Positions 17,463 to 26,473 of a DNA stretch of 64,000 nt are shown here, piece by piece. The stretch is from Echinicola sp. 20G (GTDB taxonomy: Bacteria > Bacteroidota > Bacteroidia > Cytophagales > Cyclobacteriaceae), in NCBI RefSeq assembly GCF_015533855.1, contig NZ_AP024154.1, forward strand, positions 499,001 to 563,000, given 5' to 3'. Position numbers and translations under genes: made by a program. Numbering within the stretch: the stretch's first letter is position 1; every line of letters begins with the position of its first letter. Below the pieces are notes generated by a model that was given only the letters and a program-made list of their open reading frames with translations, was not told the DNA's origin and made no database searches.

Positions 17463-19010
17463 CTATTTTACACGAAGTACTATCACGGACTTTGCTGGTA
17501 CTTTTACTTTAAGTACATCCTTACTCCATTTATAGTCTTCAAAATCCTTGATGCTCACTACTTCTTTTTCCTCGAAGGAATTATGGGCATTGAGCGCATC
17601 AGCAGTTAAATACCTACCGCTTACGTCTTTGGCATCTGTCCCATGAAGGAATACATCCAAATCTATGGCCTTGTCCGGGTCTATGTTTGCAATGCTGATA
17701 TTTACTGTTCCATCTTCGGAAAGTGAAGAGGAAACATTCAAGGCTTCCATCTTGGTATTTCCAGCTTCCACCAGATCGGACTGAACGAAGCTAGGCAATA
17801 GCGTAGCGTCCATGTGTGGCTTATAAAGATCAAAAACGTGATAAGTCGGGGTAAGCAACATCTTATCTTCCTCGGTCAGGATCAAAGCCTGCAATACATT
17901 AACCGTTTGGGCCAAGTTAGCCATATGTACTCGATCAGCATGTTTGTTGAATGTGTTAAGGGTAATGGCCGCTACAAAGGCATCCCTTAAAGTATTTTGT
18001 TGGTACAAAAAGCCAGGGTTCGTGTTAGGTTCTACATTATACCAAGTCCCCCATTCATCCACGATCAACTTTACTCTTTTTCTTGGATCATATTTATCCA
18101 TGATGGTCTCATGACGTGTCAACAGTTCATCCATAAATGCAGCTTTTTCTAGGGTCACTAGATACTCTTCTTTTGAAAAGTCTGTAGAAGATCCTTTATC
18201 ACCCCAGCTACCCGGAACCGTGTAATAATGTAAAGACATTGCATCCATCATGCGCAATGGGATCTTTTGCATCAGCACTTCTGTCCAATTGTAATCGGTA
18301 GAATTGGCCCCTCCTGCTATTTTATATAGCCTTGCTCCCGGATAATCTCTGGCAAATGTAGCATACCTCCGATATTCATTAGCATAGTATTCGGGGGTCA
18401 TGTTTCCACCACATCCCCAACTTTCATTTCCCACACCCCAGTACTTGATCTGCCATGGCTCTTCTCTTCCATTCTTCTTTCGTAAATCTGCCATTGGACT
18501 TACTCCATCGAAGTTGATATATTCTACCCATTTTGACATTTCTTCTACTGATCCGCTTCCGACATTTCCAGTGATATATGGTTCAGTTCCTAAAAGTTCT
18601 ACAAATCCAAAAAATTCATGGGTTCCGAAAGAGTTGTCTTCTGTGACGCCTCCCCAATGCGTGTTGATCATTTTTGGTCTTTCACTTTTCGGACCAATGC
18701 CGTCCGTCCAATGGTACTCATCAGCAAAACAGCCTCCAGGCCATCTTAAATTGGGGATATCCAGATTTTTGAGGGCTTCAAAAACATCCTTTCTATAACC
18801 ATTGATATTTTCAATTTCCGAGTCTGGCCCTACCCAAATTCCTCCATAAATACAACGACCTAGGTGCTCGCTAAAGTGACCATAAATATGCCGGCTTATT
18901 TGTGTCTTTCCTTGATCTGCATTGATGACCAGCTTGTTTTGCGCCAATACTGCGAAACCAGATAGGAGGAATATCCCCATAAAAAGTCCGCTAAGTAATG
19001 TTTTCTTCAT
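17463..19010 (-). CDS. Secreted alpha-L-arabinofuranosidase, GH51
   Basis: The 515-residue protein has a signal peptide (about 1-23, ending VLAQN) and a GH51 barrel with acid/base Glu196 (GVGNESWG) and nucleophile Glu319 (IVDEWGTWY), followed by a C-terminal beta domain. It removes alpha-L-arabinofuranosyl units from arabinan or arabinoxylan. It lies between the GH43 enzyme and ribulokinase in the arabinan locus, and has its own 5' leader similar to that of the susC gene, so an internal promoter is possible. Confidence 0.93.
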   Translation of the reverse strand: MKKTLLSGLFMGIFLLSGFAVLAQNKLVINADQGKTQISRHIYGHFSEHLGRCIYGGIWVGPDSEIENINGYRKDVFEALKNLDIPNLRWPGGCFADEYHWTDGIGPKSERPKMINTHWGGVTEDNSFGTHEFFGFVELLGTEPYITGNVGSGSVEEMSKWVEYINFDGVSPMADLRKKNGREEPWQIKYWGVGNESWGCGGNMTPEYYANEYRRYATFARDYPGARLYKIAGGANSTDYNWTEVLMQKIPLRMMDAMSLHYYTVPGSWGDKGSSTDFSKEEYLVTLEKAAFMDELLTRHETIMDKYDPRKRVKLIVDEWGTWYNVEPNTNPGFLYQQNTLRDAFVAAITLNTFNKHADRVHMANLAQTVNVLQALILTEEDKMLLTPTYHVFDLYKPHMDATLLPSFVQSDLVEAGNTKMEALNVSSSLSEDGTVNISIANIDPDKAIDLDVFLHGTDAKDVSGRYLTADALNAHNSFEEKEVVSIKDFEDYKWSKDVLKVKVPAKSVIVLRVK

Positions 19011-19206
19011 GATATTAAGAGGTTTATTGATTATTAAGTGTCTAAATTACATTTTTTATTTTAATTGAAAAAGTACTCTTCAGAGCACCATTCAAAAACA
19101 ATAGGGATAGCTGTGTAAAATCACCCCATTAAATAGGCTTCGTAATTTCTATCAGCCTATTCCCTCAAGATCAAATTTTATAGACAATTGCAGCAAGCCA
19201 TAACGA

Positions 19207-20187
19207 TCAATTAATAGAAACCATAGGCCAGCCCTCATCATCCCAAGAAATGGACTTGATAAATAACCGTGGACGACCATTTTCCTGTGCATCATAGCCA
19301 TGAAAAACCAAGTAGTCTTTGTCTCCAAAAGTATAGGTTGAATTGTGTCCCACACCATACCAGTTATCATTCCCCTCCAACAAAAGTGATCCTCCACCAT
19401 TATACATACTTATCCCCTCTCTATCCAAATAAGGTCCTTTGATGTTTTTTGATCTTCCTACCACCATTTTATAGGTACTCTTTTCACCTCTACAGCATAG
19501 ATCAAATGATACGAAGAGGTAATAATAACCATTTTTTTTAAAGATAAAGGGAGCTTCTGCTGCTGCATCACCCGGATCCCTTTCATCCAACTCAAAAGTT
19601 CTTTTTCTCCTGACCAAAGTATACCAATCCTCCGGCCCATTCTGCACTGAAAGTAAGTCTTCACTCAGCCTTACTAACTTTAAACCTTCCCAAAAAGAGC
19701 CAAAGGTCATCCAGTTATCTCCTTCCTCGTCAGTAATGATATTAGGGTCAATAGCATTCCACATATCACGACCCGGCACACTTTCAATTACAATCCCATG
19801 ATCGATCCATTTGAAATCAGGAGAATCAGAATCAAGGGTCTTATTGGTGGCTAAACCAATCGCTGATGTGTTTTTTGCAAATGAAGAAACAGAATAGTAT
19901 AAGTAATACTTACCTTGGTGATAGGAAATGTCTGGAGCCCAAATGTGATTTCTAAAATCTGGCACCACCTCCTTAGCCCAAGTAGGAGGCTCTGGAAAAA
20001 CAGCATCCTGCCTTTCCCAATTCTCCATATCGTCAGAAGCCCAAACCGCTATTCCTCTACCTGTACAGAAAAGATAATAGGTATCACCTTCTTTGATCAT
20101 CACTGGGTCGTGTACTGAAATTGTCTGAGCCATCAAGCTGAGAATTGCCCCCAAGGTCAATGTCACCGCTAAAATAATACTTTTCAT
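19207..20187 (-). CDS. Secreted GH43 arabinan endo-1,5-alpha-L-arabinosidase-like enzyme
   Basis: The 326-residue protein has a signal peptide (about 1-20) and a GH43 five-bladed propeller with catalytic residues Asp27 (VHDPVM), pKa-modulating Asp147 (NAIDPN) and acid Glu211 (AEAPFI). The order SVHDP, HIWAPDI, RDMWNAIDPN, GHNSTY resembles the endo-arabinanase subfamilies rather than beta-xylosidases. With the GH51 arabinofuranosidase it would cut arabinan to arabinose. The gap of 196 bp before the GH51 gene holds no other gene. Confidence 0.9.
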   Translation of the reverse strand: MKSIILAVTLTLGAILSLMAQTISVHDPVMIKEGDTYYLFCTGRGIAVWASDDMENWERQDAVFPEPPTWAKEVVPDFRNHIWAPDISYHQGKYYLYYSVSSFAKNTSAIGLATNKTLDSDSPDFKWIDHGIVIESVPGRDMWNAIDPNIITDEEGDNWMTFGSFWEGLKLVRLSEDLLSVQNGPEDWYTLVRRKRTFELDERDPGDAAAEAPFIFKKNGYYYLFVSFDLCCRGEKSTYKMVVGRSKNIKGPYLDREGISMYNGGGSLLLEGNDNWYGVGHNSTYTFGDKDYLVFHGYDAQENGRPRLFIKSISWDDEGWPMVSIN

Positions 20188-20276
20188 AAGGATGGGTTTA
20201 AAGAGAAATTCAGCCCCTTAATCTCTAAGAGGCTGAATACTTCATATGGTCAAATAGGTATTTCTAACTACGGGAA

Positions 20277-20954
20277 TCATAACCCAATATTCTCTACTTG
20301 AGAATATAATTGCTCTTGGATACCTACCGTCTTAAGTCCTACCCTAACATAAAGGTCACTTCTCCCAGCTAAGCCAGCAGGAATTTCTACATCCACACTT
20401 ACCGGCGTTCCCAAGCTAATGTCACCTCCCGCTACAATAAAATTGCCTTCATTTCTCACCGCATCGGTAAGAGATGTTCTACCCATGTAGATTCCAGCAA
20501 ATTCTAAGGCATTATTGGTATTGACACCATTGACAGTAAAGCCCACAGTCATTGTATTTCCATTTACTGAAAAGCTTGGAGTCGAAACAGTATAAAATGG
20601 ATCCACTTCCACATCAATCATTTGGGAACCTCTCACTTGCACATCAATGGAATCCGTCCTGTCCAGCCAAGGACCATTGCCTCGGATAAGGGTCATTTTG
20701 TAGTCGCCGTCAAACAAAACAGCTGAAAAAGTACCGTCCTGAGACACATAAACCGGGATTTTCTGAAACAGGTCATACCCATGCTGCCAAAGTTCCAACT
20801 GAACACCTTGACTTCTTAAGCCCAAAGGCTCTCCTTCATATACTATTCTTCCGCTCAAGGTGGACTTAGGCTCTTCGAAGTTATCATAATCGCAGCTAAT
20901 GGCCGCGAAGCCCAAGAAAAGCAGAAGGAATGATTTTATTATATTCAATTTCAT
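20277..20954 (-). CDS. DUF3823 lipoprotein of the arabinan locus
   Basis: The 225-residue protein has a lipoprotein signal ending in Cys21 (AAISCDYD). The body matches DUF3823: a carboxypeptidase-regulatory-like N-terminal half (STLSGRIVYEGEPL, DGTFSAVLFDGDYKMTLIRGNGPW) and a C-terminal Ig-like half. Members sit next to SusD in glycan loci and are thought to be surface glycan-binding proteins. It begins 12 bp after the SusD stop codon. Confidence 0.88.
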   Translation of the reverse strand: MKLNIIKSFLLLFLGFAAISCDYDNFEEPKSTLSGRIVYEGEPLGLRSQGVQLELWQHGYDLFQKIPVYVSQDGTFSAVLFDGDYKMTLIRGNGPWLDRTDSIDVQVRGSQMIDVEVDPFYTVSTPSFSVNGNTMTVGFTVNGVNTNNALEFAGIYMGRTSLTDAVRNEGNFIVAGGDISLGTPVSVDVEIPAGLAGRSDLYVRVGLKTVGIQEQLYSQVENIGL

Positions 20955-20966
20955 AGTTTCTACAGT

Positions 20967-22817
20967 TTAGTGGAACGGATTTCTAACTAGTTTTGGATTG
21001 GCATCGATCAAGTTCTGTCCGATCAGCGAATAATAATTTCCCATCTGGAAGAATCTTGGTGCCCTAAACCTAGGCGCAACAGACCTCACATAAACATATT
21101 TACCGTCTCTCGCATCTCCAGGTCTAACCACCCTGTAAGGGTACAAACTATAAATCATGCTTTCAGAGTTATTGGTACTACCTGACCATTTTTCATGTGC
21201 CACCCTCCAGCGCTTATAATCCCAGACCACATGATCCTCAAATGCCAGTTCCACCCTTCTTTCATGACGGACATCCTCCATGCTTAGACTTGACAAACTA
21301 TTGGCTCCAAAACCTGCCCTTTCTCTGAGGATATTGATATATCCCAGTGCTTCAGCAGACTCACCTAACTCTAGAGCTGCTTCAGCTGCATTTAGGTATA
21401 TCTCACCGAGCCTAAACCTTACCCACCAGACTTCACTTCTCAAACCTCTTGTACTCGCTCCAACGGCATTATCCACGTATTTTCTAAGGTAAAAACCTGT
21501 ATTAGACACTTCCTGAATGGAGCGGTGCGGTCCACCTGGTGCAGTTAAAATCCCTCCATCTGAATATTCTGTTCCTAGCCCATTGGATTCAACCACATCA
21601 TAACCACTTCCATTCCACACCATGACTCCTGCTTGCATAAAGATTTCCTGTCCTCTAAAGGTGGAGCCCGGATAAATCACCGTTCCATAAAGCCTCGCAT
21701 CTTTGTTCGCAAAAATATCTTCCAAATTGTCATAGTAAATAAAATCAGACCCATCTTCCGTTCTGATTCTCAACTCTCCAGAACTTCCATCCAAATATTC
21801 ATAATCCTCCACCAAGCCTAAGCCTGGAGTTATACCTGAAGAACCCAAATTATCTTCCCTGGCCGACCTGGCTACGTTATCGTAGGTAAACCAGTGTCTC
21901 TTATCCGCAGCAGACAAGAAATCTTGTGCCCAAATCACTTCTGGATTTCCAGATTTTGAGATAATTGCCTCGTAGAAGTTTTCGCCTAAATCAGGGTTGT
22001 TGTTGTACAAGCTGTATCCGCCTTGTTGAATAATTTCCCTAGATGCCTCTAAAGAAGCTGTATAGTATGTATCGGCACGGCTAGCTGGTATTCCTACTTC
22101 CTCACCAGGCAAAGTGATCGGGGCAGCCATCTGTGAATTATACTTGGCCAATGATCCTGCATATAGCGCCGCACGGCTTTTTAAAGCCAAGGCAGTAAAA
22201 CGATTGGCACGGGTATTACTCCCATCATTTCCAATCGTTGATATAATCTCATCGAGTTCCCCGATTACGAAGTCATAGACTTCCGCTTCAGTGTTTCTAG
22301 GGTATTGGAGGTAAGATGGATCTCCACTAAAGTCGTAAATCAACTGTTCTGTAATGATTGGAACCCCTCCCATTCGCTTAACGTGATCAAAATACACATA
22401 TGCCCTGATAAACCTTAGTTCACTGATAAATTGGGTCACTTGATCAGGTGGAAGCTCTGATAAGGTTTCTAGTTTATCTATAGCCAAGTTAATGTCACGG
22501 ATAAAACCGTAATCCCAAAGTCCCCATCGACCATAATCGTAAGTCACCAAATTGTTCAACCAGTCATTACCGGAATAACCAGACCACATGGCCTCATCAT
22601 ATGCCGCAAAGTCTACCCATCCCGTGGTAAGGGTGGTGTGTGCTGGCAGTCGGTCGTAATAATTTGAAAGAACGCCTGTAATCAATTTTGGGTCATTCCA
22701 AACCTGCTCATCTAAAAGGATGTTTGGTGGCTCTCTGTCCAACCAGTCTGTTTCGCAGGATGCAAAGACAAAACCGACCATGGCAACCACCAATATATTT
22801 AATTTCAATAGTTTCAT
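20967..22817 (-). CDS. SusD/RagB-family outer-membrane glycan-binding lipoprotein
   Basis: The 616-residue protein has a lipoprotein signal with Cys21 (FASCETDW) and the SusD helical TPR-like scaffold (ELRFIRAYVYFDHVKRMGG, NRFTALALKSRAALYAG, EIYLNAAEAALELGE, ILRERAGFG). It forms the lid of the SusC transporter directly upstream (11 bp) and binds arabino-oligosaccharide by locus context. Confidence 0.95.
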   Translation of the reverse strand: MKLLKLNILVVAMVGFVFASCETDWLDREPPNILLDEQVWNDPKLITGVLSNYYDRLPAHTTLTTGWVDFAAYDEAMWSGYSGNDWLNNLVTYDYGRWGLWDYGFIRDINLAIDKLETLSELPPDQVTQFISELRFIRAYVYFDHVKRMGGVPIITEQLIYDFSGDPSYLQYPRNTEAEVYDFVIGELDEIISTIGNDGSNTRANRFTALALKSRAALYAGSLAKYNSQMAAPITLPGEEVGIPASRADTYYTASLEASREIIQQGGYSLYNNNPDLGENFYEAIISKSGNPEVIWAQDFLSAADKRHWFTYDNVARSAREDNLGSSGITPGLGLVEDYEYLDGSSGELRIRTEDGSDFIYYDNLEDIFANKDARLYGTVIYPGSTFRGQEIFMQAGVMVWNGSGYDVVESNGLGTEYSDGGILTAPGGPHRSIQEVSNTGFYLRKYVDNAVGASTRGLRSEVWWVRFRLGEIYLNAAEAALELGESAEALGYINILRERAGFGANSLSSLSMEDVRHERRVELAFEDHVVWDYKRWRVAHEKWSGSTNNSESMIYSLYPYRVVRPGDARDGKYVYVRSVAPRFRAPRFFQMGNYYSLIGQNLIDANPKLVRNPFH

Positions 22818-22828
22818 TATTTCGGGGT

Positions 22829-25800
22829 TTATAAGGTTATGCTAAATCCAAAGTTGAATAAACGCTGCTGAGGATACACCAGACCATTGGCAGCTCCAAT
22901 TTCCGGATCTACGCCAAATTCCTTCGTATTGTCAATAGAGAAAAGGTTAGTTCCATTGGCATAAACCCTCAATGCGTTGATGCCATACTTGTTCAAGAAC
23001 GCTTTGGGCACTCTATAGCCAATCTCCAGATTACGCAATCTCAAATATCTCACATTGGTCAACCAGAAAGTATTGTGTCTGTAAAGGTGGTCTGCGCCAA
23101 ACCTTCTGATAGCAGGGTATGTTCCCTGCACCCATTCACTGTCTGCATTGAACAAATCTTCACGATGCCACCTGTCTTCAAACATAAAGTCCGGGGAGGT
23201 TCCGTTGTTTTGGAATGGGTATCTAAGCTCCCAGTTTCTGGTGAATGTCTGCATAGAAGCACCAGCAAAGCTAAAGTACAACTCGAAGCCTTTATAACTG
23301 GCAGAACCGTTCAAGCCAAAACTTACATATGGATTGGAACCTTCTGCATAACCAATCGGACGTTCATCCATTCCATTGATCAAGCCATCACCATTGACAT
23401 CATCATAGATAAAATCTCCTGGCAATACATTTCTATTACCTTGCCCATCAATGTCCACTGGATAATTCTCAATTTGTTCTTGGCTTTCAAACCTGCCCAC
23501 CACTTGGTAGCCCCAGTTGATGTTGGCCCATCGGCCTTCTTGGTCTGTTCGGTACTCATTCCAACTATTACCAAATCTTGGTTTGTATCTTTCGATCACC
23601 TTTAGTCGCGAAATGGTACCATTGGCGCTTAGCGAAAAGTCCACTTGCCCTGCTTTTCCGGTATAGGTAACAATACCTTCCATTCCTCTGTGTGCATCTG
23701 ATTCCAAATTTTCAGATGGAAGGGTATAGCCTACCTCTGCTGGTAAAAGCACATCATAGCGACCTGCAGGAAGCCCTGTTCTTCTTCTTTCAAACACGTC
23801 ACCTTGAACAAATAATTTACTATTGAACAAATACGCGTCCAAGCCAAAGTTTATATTGGTATTGGTAATCCAAGATAGGTTCGTAATCGGTAATCCTCTT
23901 GGATCAACTCCTGGAACGAAGGATCCATTTAAAACAGCACTACCTCCCGCAGTTGGAATAAAGTTGTAACCTGCATAGTAACTAAATGGAGCTACAATAA
24001 AGTCGTTGCTTCCAATGAAACGGTCATTACCTGTCTGCCCATATGAGGCCCTTATTTTCAGATCACTCAATACCTTTCCTTTGGCATTGGTCATAAATGA
24101 TTCATCTGAAATTTTCCAACCTGCAGAAATGCCTGGGAAGAACCCAAAACGACTTCCATCAGCAAACAGGAATGAACCATCATACCTGGCCAATAATTCA
24201 AGGAGGTACTTTTCTTTATAATCATAGTTTACCTTACCCAAATAGCCTTCTCTTGCCTCTTGATAAATCTCATCAATCAACAAATCCTGGTCGGCAAAAG
24301 ACATGATTGGGATATAGTTATTTGGCGGAACAGTGTGCACCACCATGTAGTGGGACTGTTGGTCCCATCGCTCGTAACCCGCAATGGCTGACAGGCTGTG
24401 ATCGCCAAAGTTTTTGCCATAATTGATTTGGAACTGGCCCACACGGTCCACTGTATTTCTCTTTCTTCTTTCTCTCCAAGGATTTTGATTGCCCCATTCC
24501 GGACGCGTTTCGTAAGTATCGGTATCCTCGTTATAAATGTACCCATCATAGGTATACTCAAACCCGTCAAAGTCCAAAGTCGTGTAGTTATAAGAATAGG
24601 TACCTTTCATGGAAAGCCCAAAATCGAATTCGTACTGTGCGTAGAAGTTTCCTTTAATACCTCTCCAGACTTCATCCACATAACCTGTCACATCTTTGGT
24701 GTAAGTAGCAGGGTTAACATTAATATTGTGGACATCTCCATTTACATAATTTGGATTGTCATTCGCATATGGTCGCTCTGTAGGCCACATGGTAAAAATA
24801 CTTAAGAATGGATTGAAATAGTCATCCAAACCCGGAACCCCTACTTGCTCCCTATTTTCGATCCTACCGCTGATCTGTGTCCCTACCGTAAATCCATCTG
24901 CCAAGGTCATATCAATGTTAGACTGGAAATTTGTCCTTTGGAACAAATAGTCATCGATCAAAGCGTCTTGGTTCAGGTGAGACAAAGAGAAGTAGTATTT
25001 GGTATTCTCAGAACCACCGATAGCACTACCGTTTAGGGAGTACTGAGGCACATTGGGCTTCATGATGAAATCATAATAATCAAAGCTTTGATACCCCTTT
25101 TCAGTTCCCTGCTGCCATTTCTGCAGCTCATCCGGAGTGATACTTGGCGAACCTCCAAGGTTAACTTCAGACTCCGCATTGGCTCTTAAAAACTGATAGG
25201 CATTCGCTGGCTTCGGGTACCGGGTGAAGTTTTGCAAACCATAATAGCCTGACAAATTAATTTCGGCCTTCTGGTTAGTCTTTCCCTTTTTGGTGGTAAC
25301 CAATACCACACCGTTGGCTGCCCGCATACCATAAATTGCGGCAGAAGCATCCTTCAAAACGGTGATGCTTTCAATATCACTTTGCCCAAGGTTGTTGAAT
25401 TGCCCTGCGTCGGAAGGAATTCCATCAATCACGAACAATGGCTGTCCCATGTTTCGAATTTGGATAGAAGCACTGGAACCGGGTCTTGCATCACCTTGTC
25501 TCGCTGTTACCCCCTGAATCTTACCGACCAAGGCCTCAGAGGTTGTTACGGAAGGGGTCTTGATCAGGTCATCTGACTTAACCTCCCCTACTGCTCCAGT
25601 GATGGTCCCTTTTTTCTGAACACCATAACCTACTACTACCACTTCACCCAGATCACTAAGGTTCTCTACCATGGTAATGTTAAAGGTAGTTTGGTTGCCA
25701 ACCATTACTTCTTGGGCCTGAAAACCCAAATAGGAGAAAACCAAAATATTGTCCGAGGAGGGTACATCCAACTGGAATTTACCATCCAAATCAGTTGCCA

Positions 25801-26032
25801 CACCAATCGAAGTTCCTTTCACAATAACAGAAACACCTGGTATTGGCTCACCTTCTTCATCCTTTACAGTACCTGAAACTGTAACATCTGCATTTTCCCT
25901 TAAAGTAAGTTTTGATTTTGAAATGGCATTGTTGTCGACGACCGTCGACCCATAAGCTGGAATTTGCTGACATAAAAAAATGCTCAGCAAAAGAAACACA
26001 GCAAGATTTCTGTGTAAATCTTCATATTTCAT
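22829..26032 (-). CDS. SusC/RagA-family TonB-dependent glycan transporter
   Basis: The 1067-residue outer-membrane protein has a signal peptide (about 1-29), a carboxypeptidase-regulatory-like domain (about 50-125, VSGTVKDEEGEPIPGVSV), a TonB-box region (EVVVVGYG), a plug (LFVIDGIPSDAG, ITVLKDASAAIYGMRAANGV) and a long beta-barrel ending in an aromatic-rich FNFGFSITL. It imports oligosaccharides, probably arabinan fragments given the GH43, GH51 and araB genes downstream. It is the first gene of the locus. Confidence 0.95.
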   Translation of the reverse strand: MKYEDLHRNLAVFLLLSIFLCQQIPAYGSTVVDNNAISKSKLTLRENADVTVSGTVKDEEGEPIPGVSVIVKGTSIGVATDLDGKFQLDVPSSDNILVFSYLGFQAQEVMVGNQTTFNITMVENLSDLGEVVVVGYGVQKKGTITGAVGEVKSDDLIKTPSVTTSEALVGKIQGVTARQGDARPGSSASIQIRNMGQPLFVIDGIPSDAGQFNNLGQSDIESITVLKDASAAIYGMRAANGVVLVTTKKGKTNQKAEINLSGYYGLQNFTRYPKPANAYQFLRANAESEVNLGGSPSITPDELQKWQQGTEKGYQSFDYYDFIMKPNVPQYSLNGSAIGGSENTKYYFSLSHLNQDALIDDYLFQRTNFQSNIDMTLADGFTVGTQISGRIENREQVGVPGLDDYFNPFLSIFTMWPTERPYANDNPNYVNGDVHNINVNPATYTKDVTGYVDEVWRGIKGNFYAQYEFDFGLSMKGTYSYNYTTLDFDGFEYTYDGYIYNEDTDTYETRPEWGNQNPWRERRKRNTVDRVGQFQINYGKNFGDHSLSAIAGYERWDQQSHYMVVHTVPPNNYIPIMSFADQDLLIDEIYQEAREGYLGKVNYDYKEKYLLELLARYDGSFLFADGSRFGFFPGISAGWKISDESFMTNAKGKVLSDLKIRASYGQTGNDRFIGSNDFIVAPFSYYAGYNFIPTAGGSAVLNGSFVPGVDPRGLPITNLSWITNTNINFGLDAYLFNSKLFVQGDVFERRRTGLPAGRYDVLLPAEVGYTLPSENLESDAHRGMEGIVTYTGKAGQVDFSLSANGTISRLKVIERYKPRFGNSWNEYRTDQEGRWANINWGYQVVGRFESQEQIENYPVDIDGQGNRNVLPGDFIYDDVNGDGLINGMDERPIGYAEGSNPYVSFGLNGSASYKGFELYFSFAGASMQTFTRNWELRYPFQNNGTSPDFMFEDRWHREDLFNADSEWVQGTYPAIRRFGADHLYRHNTFWLTNVRYLRLRNLEIGYRVPKAFLNKYGINALRVYANGTNLFSIDNTKEFGVDPEIGAANGLVYPQQRLFNFGFSITL

Positions 26033-26430
26033 ATTAGAGGGGTTTATTGATAATTAATGCTAATGAATAAAATCACTCCCTGCCTACGCAGGTACCGACG
26101 CCAATTGCTAATTGAAAACACCTTAAAACCCTTATCTATATAGACTTATGAATTAAAGTGTAATAATTACACTAATTATTTTTTCGAATATTAGACAATA
26201 TTCAGCATCAATGCAAAAAATAAATGTAAATTCTACACTACTAATTTAATTTAACCGCAAAAAACTTTTCTTGAAAACGAATTATAATTTTGAAAAAATA
26301 AAACTTTACGCCATCAAGACCAATTAAAAATTAATTTTAAATTAAAAACAAAACAATAAACTAAAAACCAATCATCCCCACATTTTACCGCAAACGATTG
26401 AAAAAATATAACATTACTCTTGATAAATAA
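26033..26430. other. Gene-free AT-rich leader/promoter region of the arabinan locus
   Basis: About 400 bp upstream of susC contain no convincing gene. The first 28 bp after the susC start codon (26033-26060) are nearly the same as the leader of the GH51 gene (19011-19038). A short hairpin, CCTGC-ctac-GCAGG, occurs at 26079-26092. I found no perfect TAnnTTTG element in this stretch. Confidence 0.55.
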
Positions 26431-26457
26431 AAAAGGAGCGAATTTTTCGCTCCTTTT
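26431..26457 (-). terminator. Rho-independent terminator of the M1 peptidase gene
   Basis: AAAAGGAGCGAA (26431-26442) pairs perfectly with TTCGCTCCTTTT (26446-26457) around a 3-nt loop. Read on the minus strand it follows the peptidase stop by 16 bp and is trailed by T-rich sequence. Confidence 0.85.
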
Positions 26458-26473
26458 CCATCAGTTAAAATAA

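Noticed and set aside
18400..18798. A 132-codon plus-strand frame within the GH51 gene
   Set aside because: Antisense to the catalytic barrel of the arabinofuranosidase.
23075..23605. A 176-codon plus-strand frame within the susC gene
   Set aside because: It is antisense to a well-supported beta-barrel gene and has no recognisable domain or start context.
15688..26032. Locus for xylan rather than arabinan
   Set aside because: The GH43 motif order resembles arabinanases, GH51 and ribulokinase are present, and no xylanase, xylose isomerase or xylulokinase is seen.
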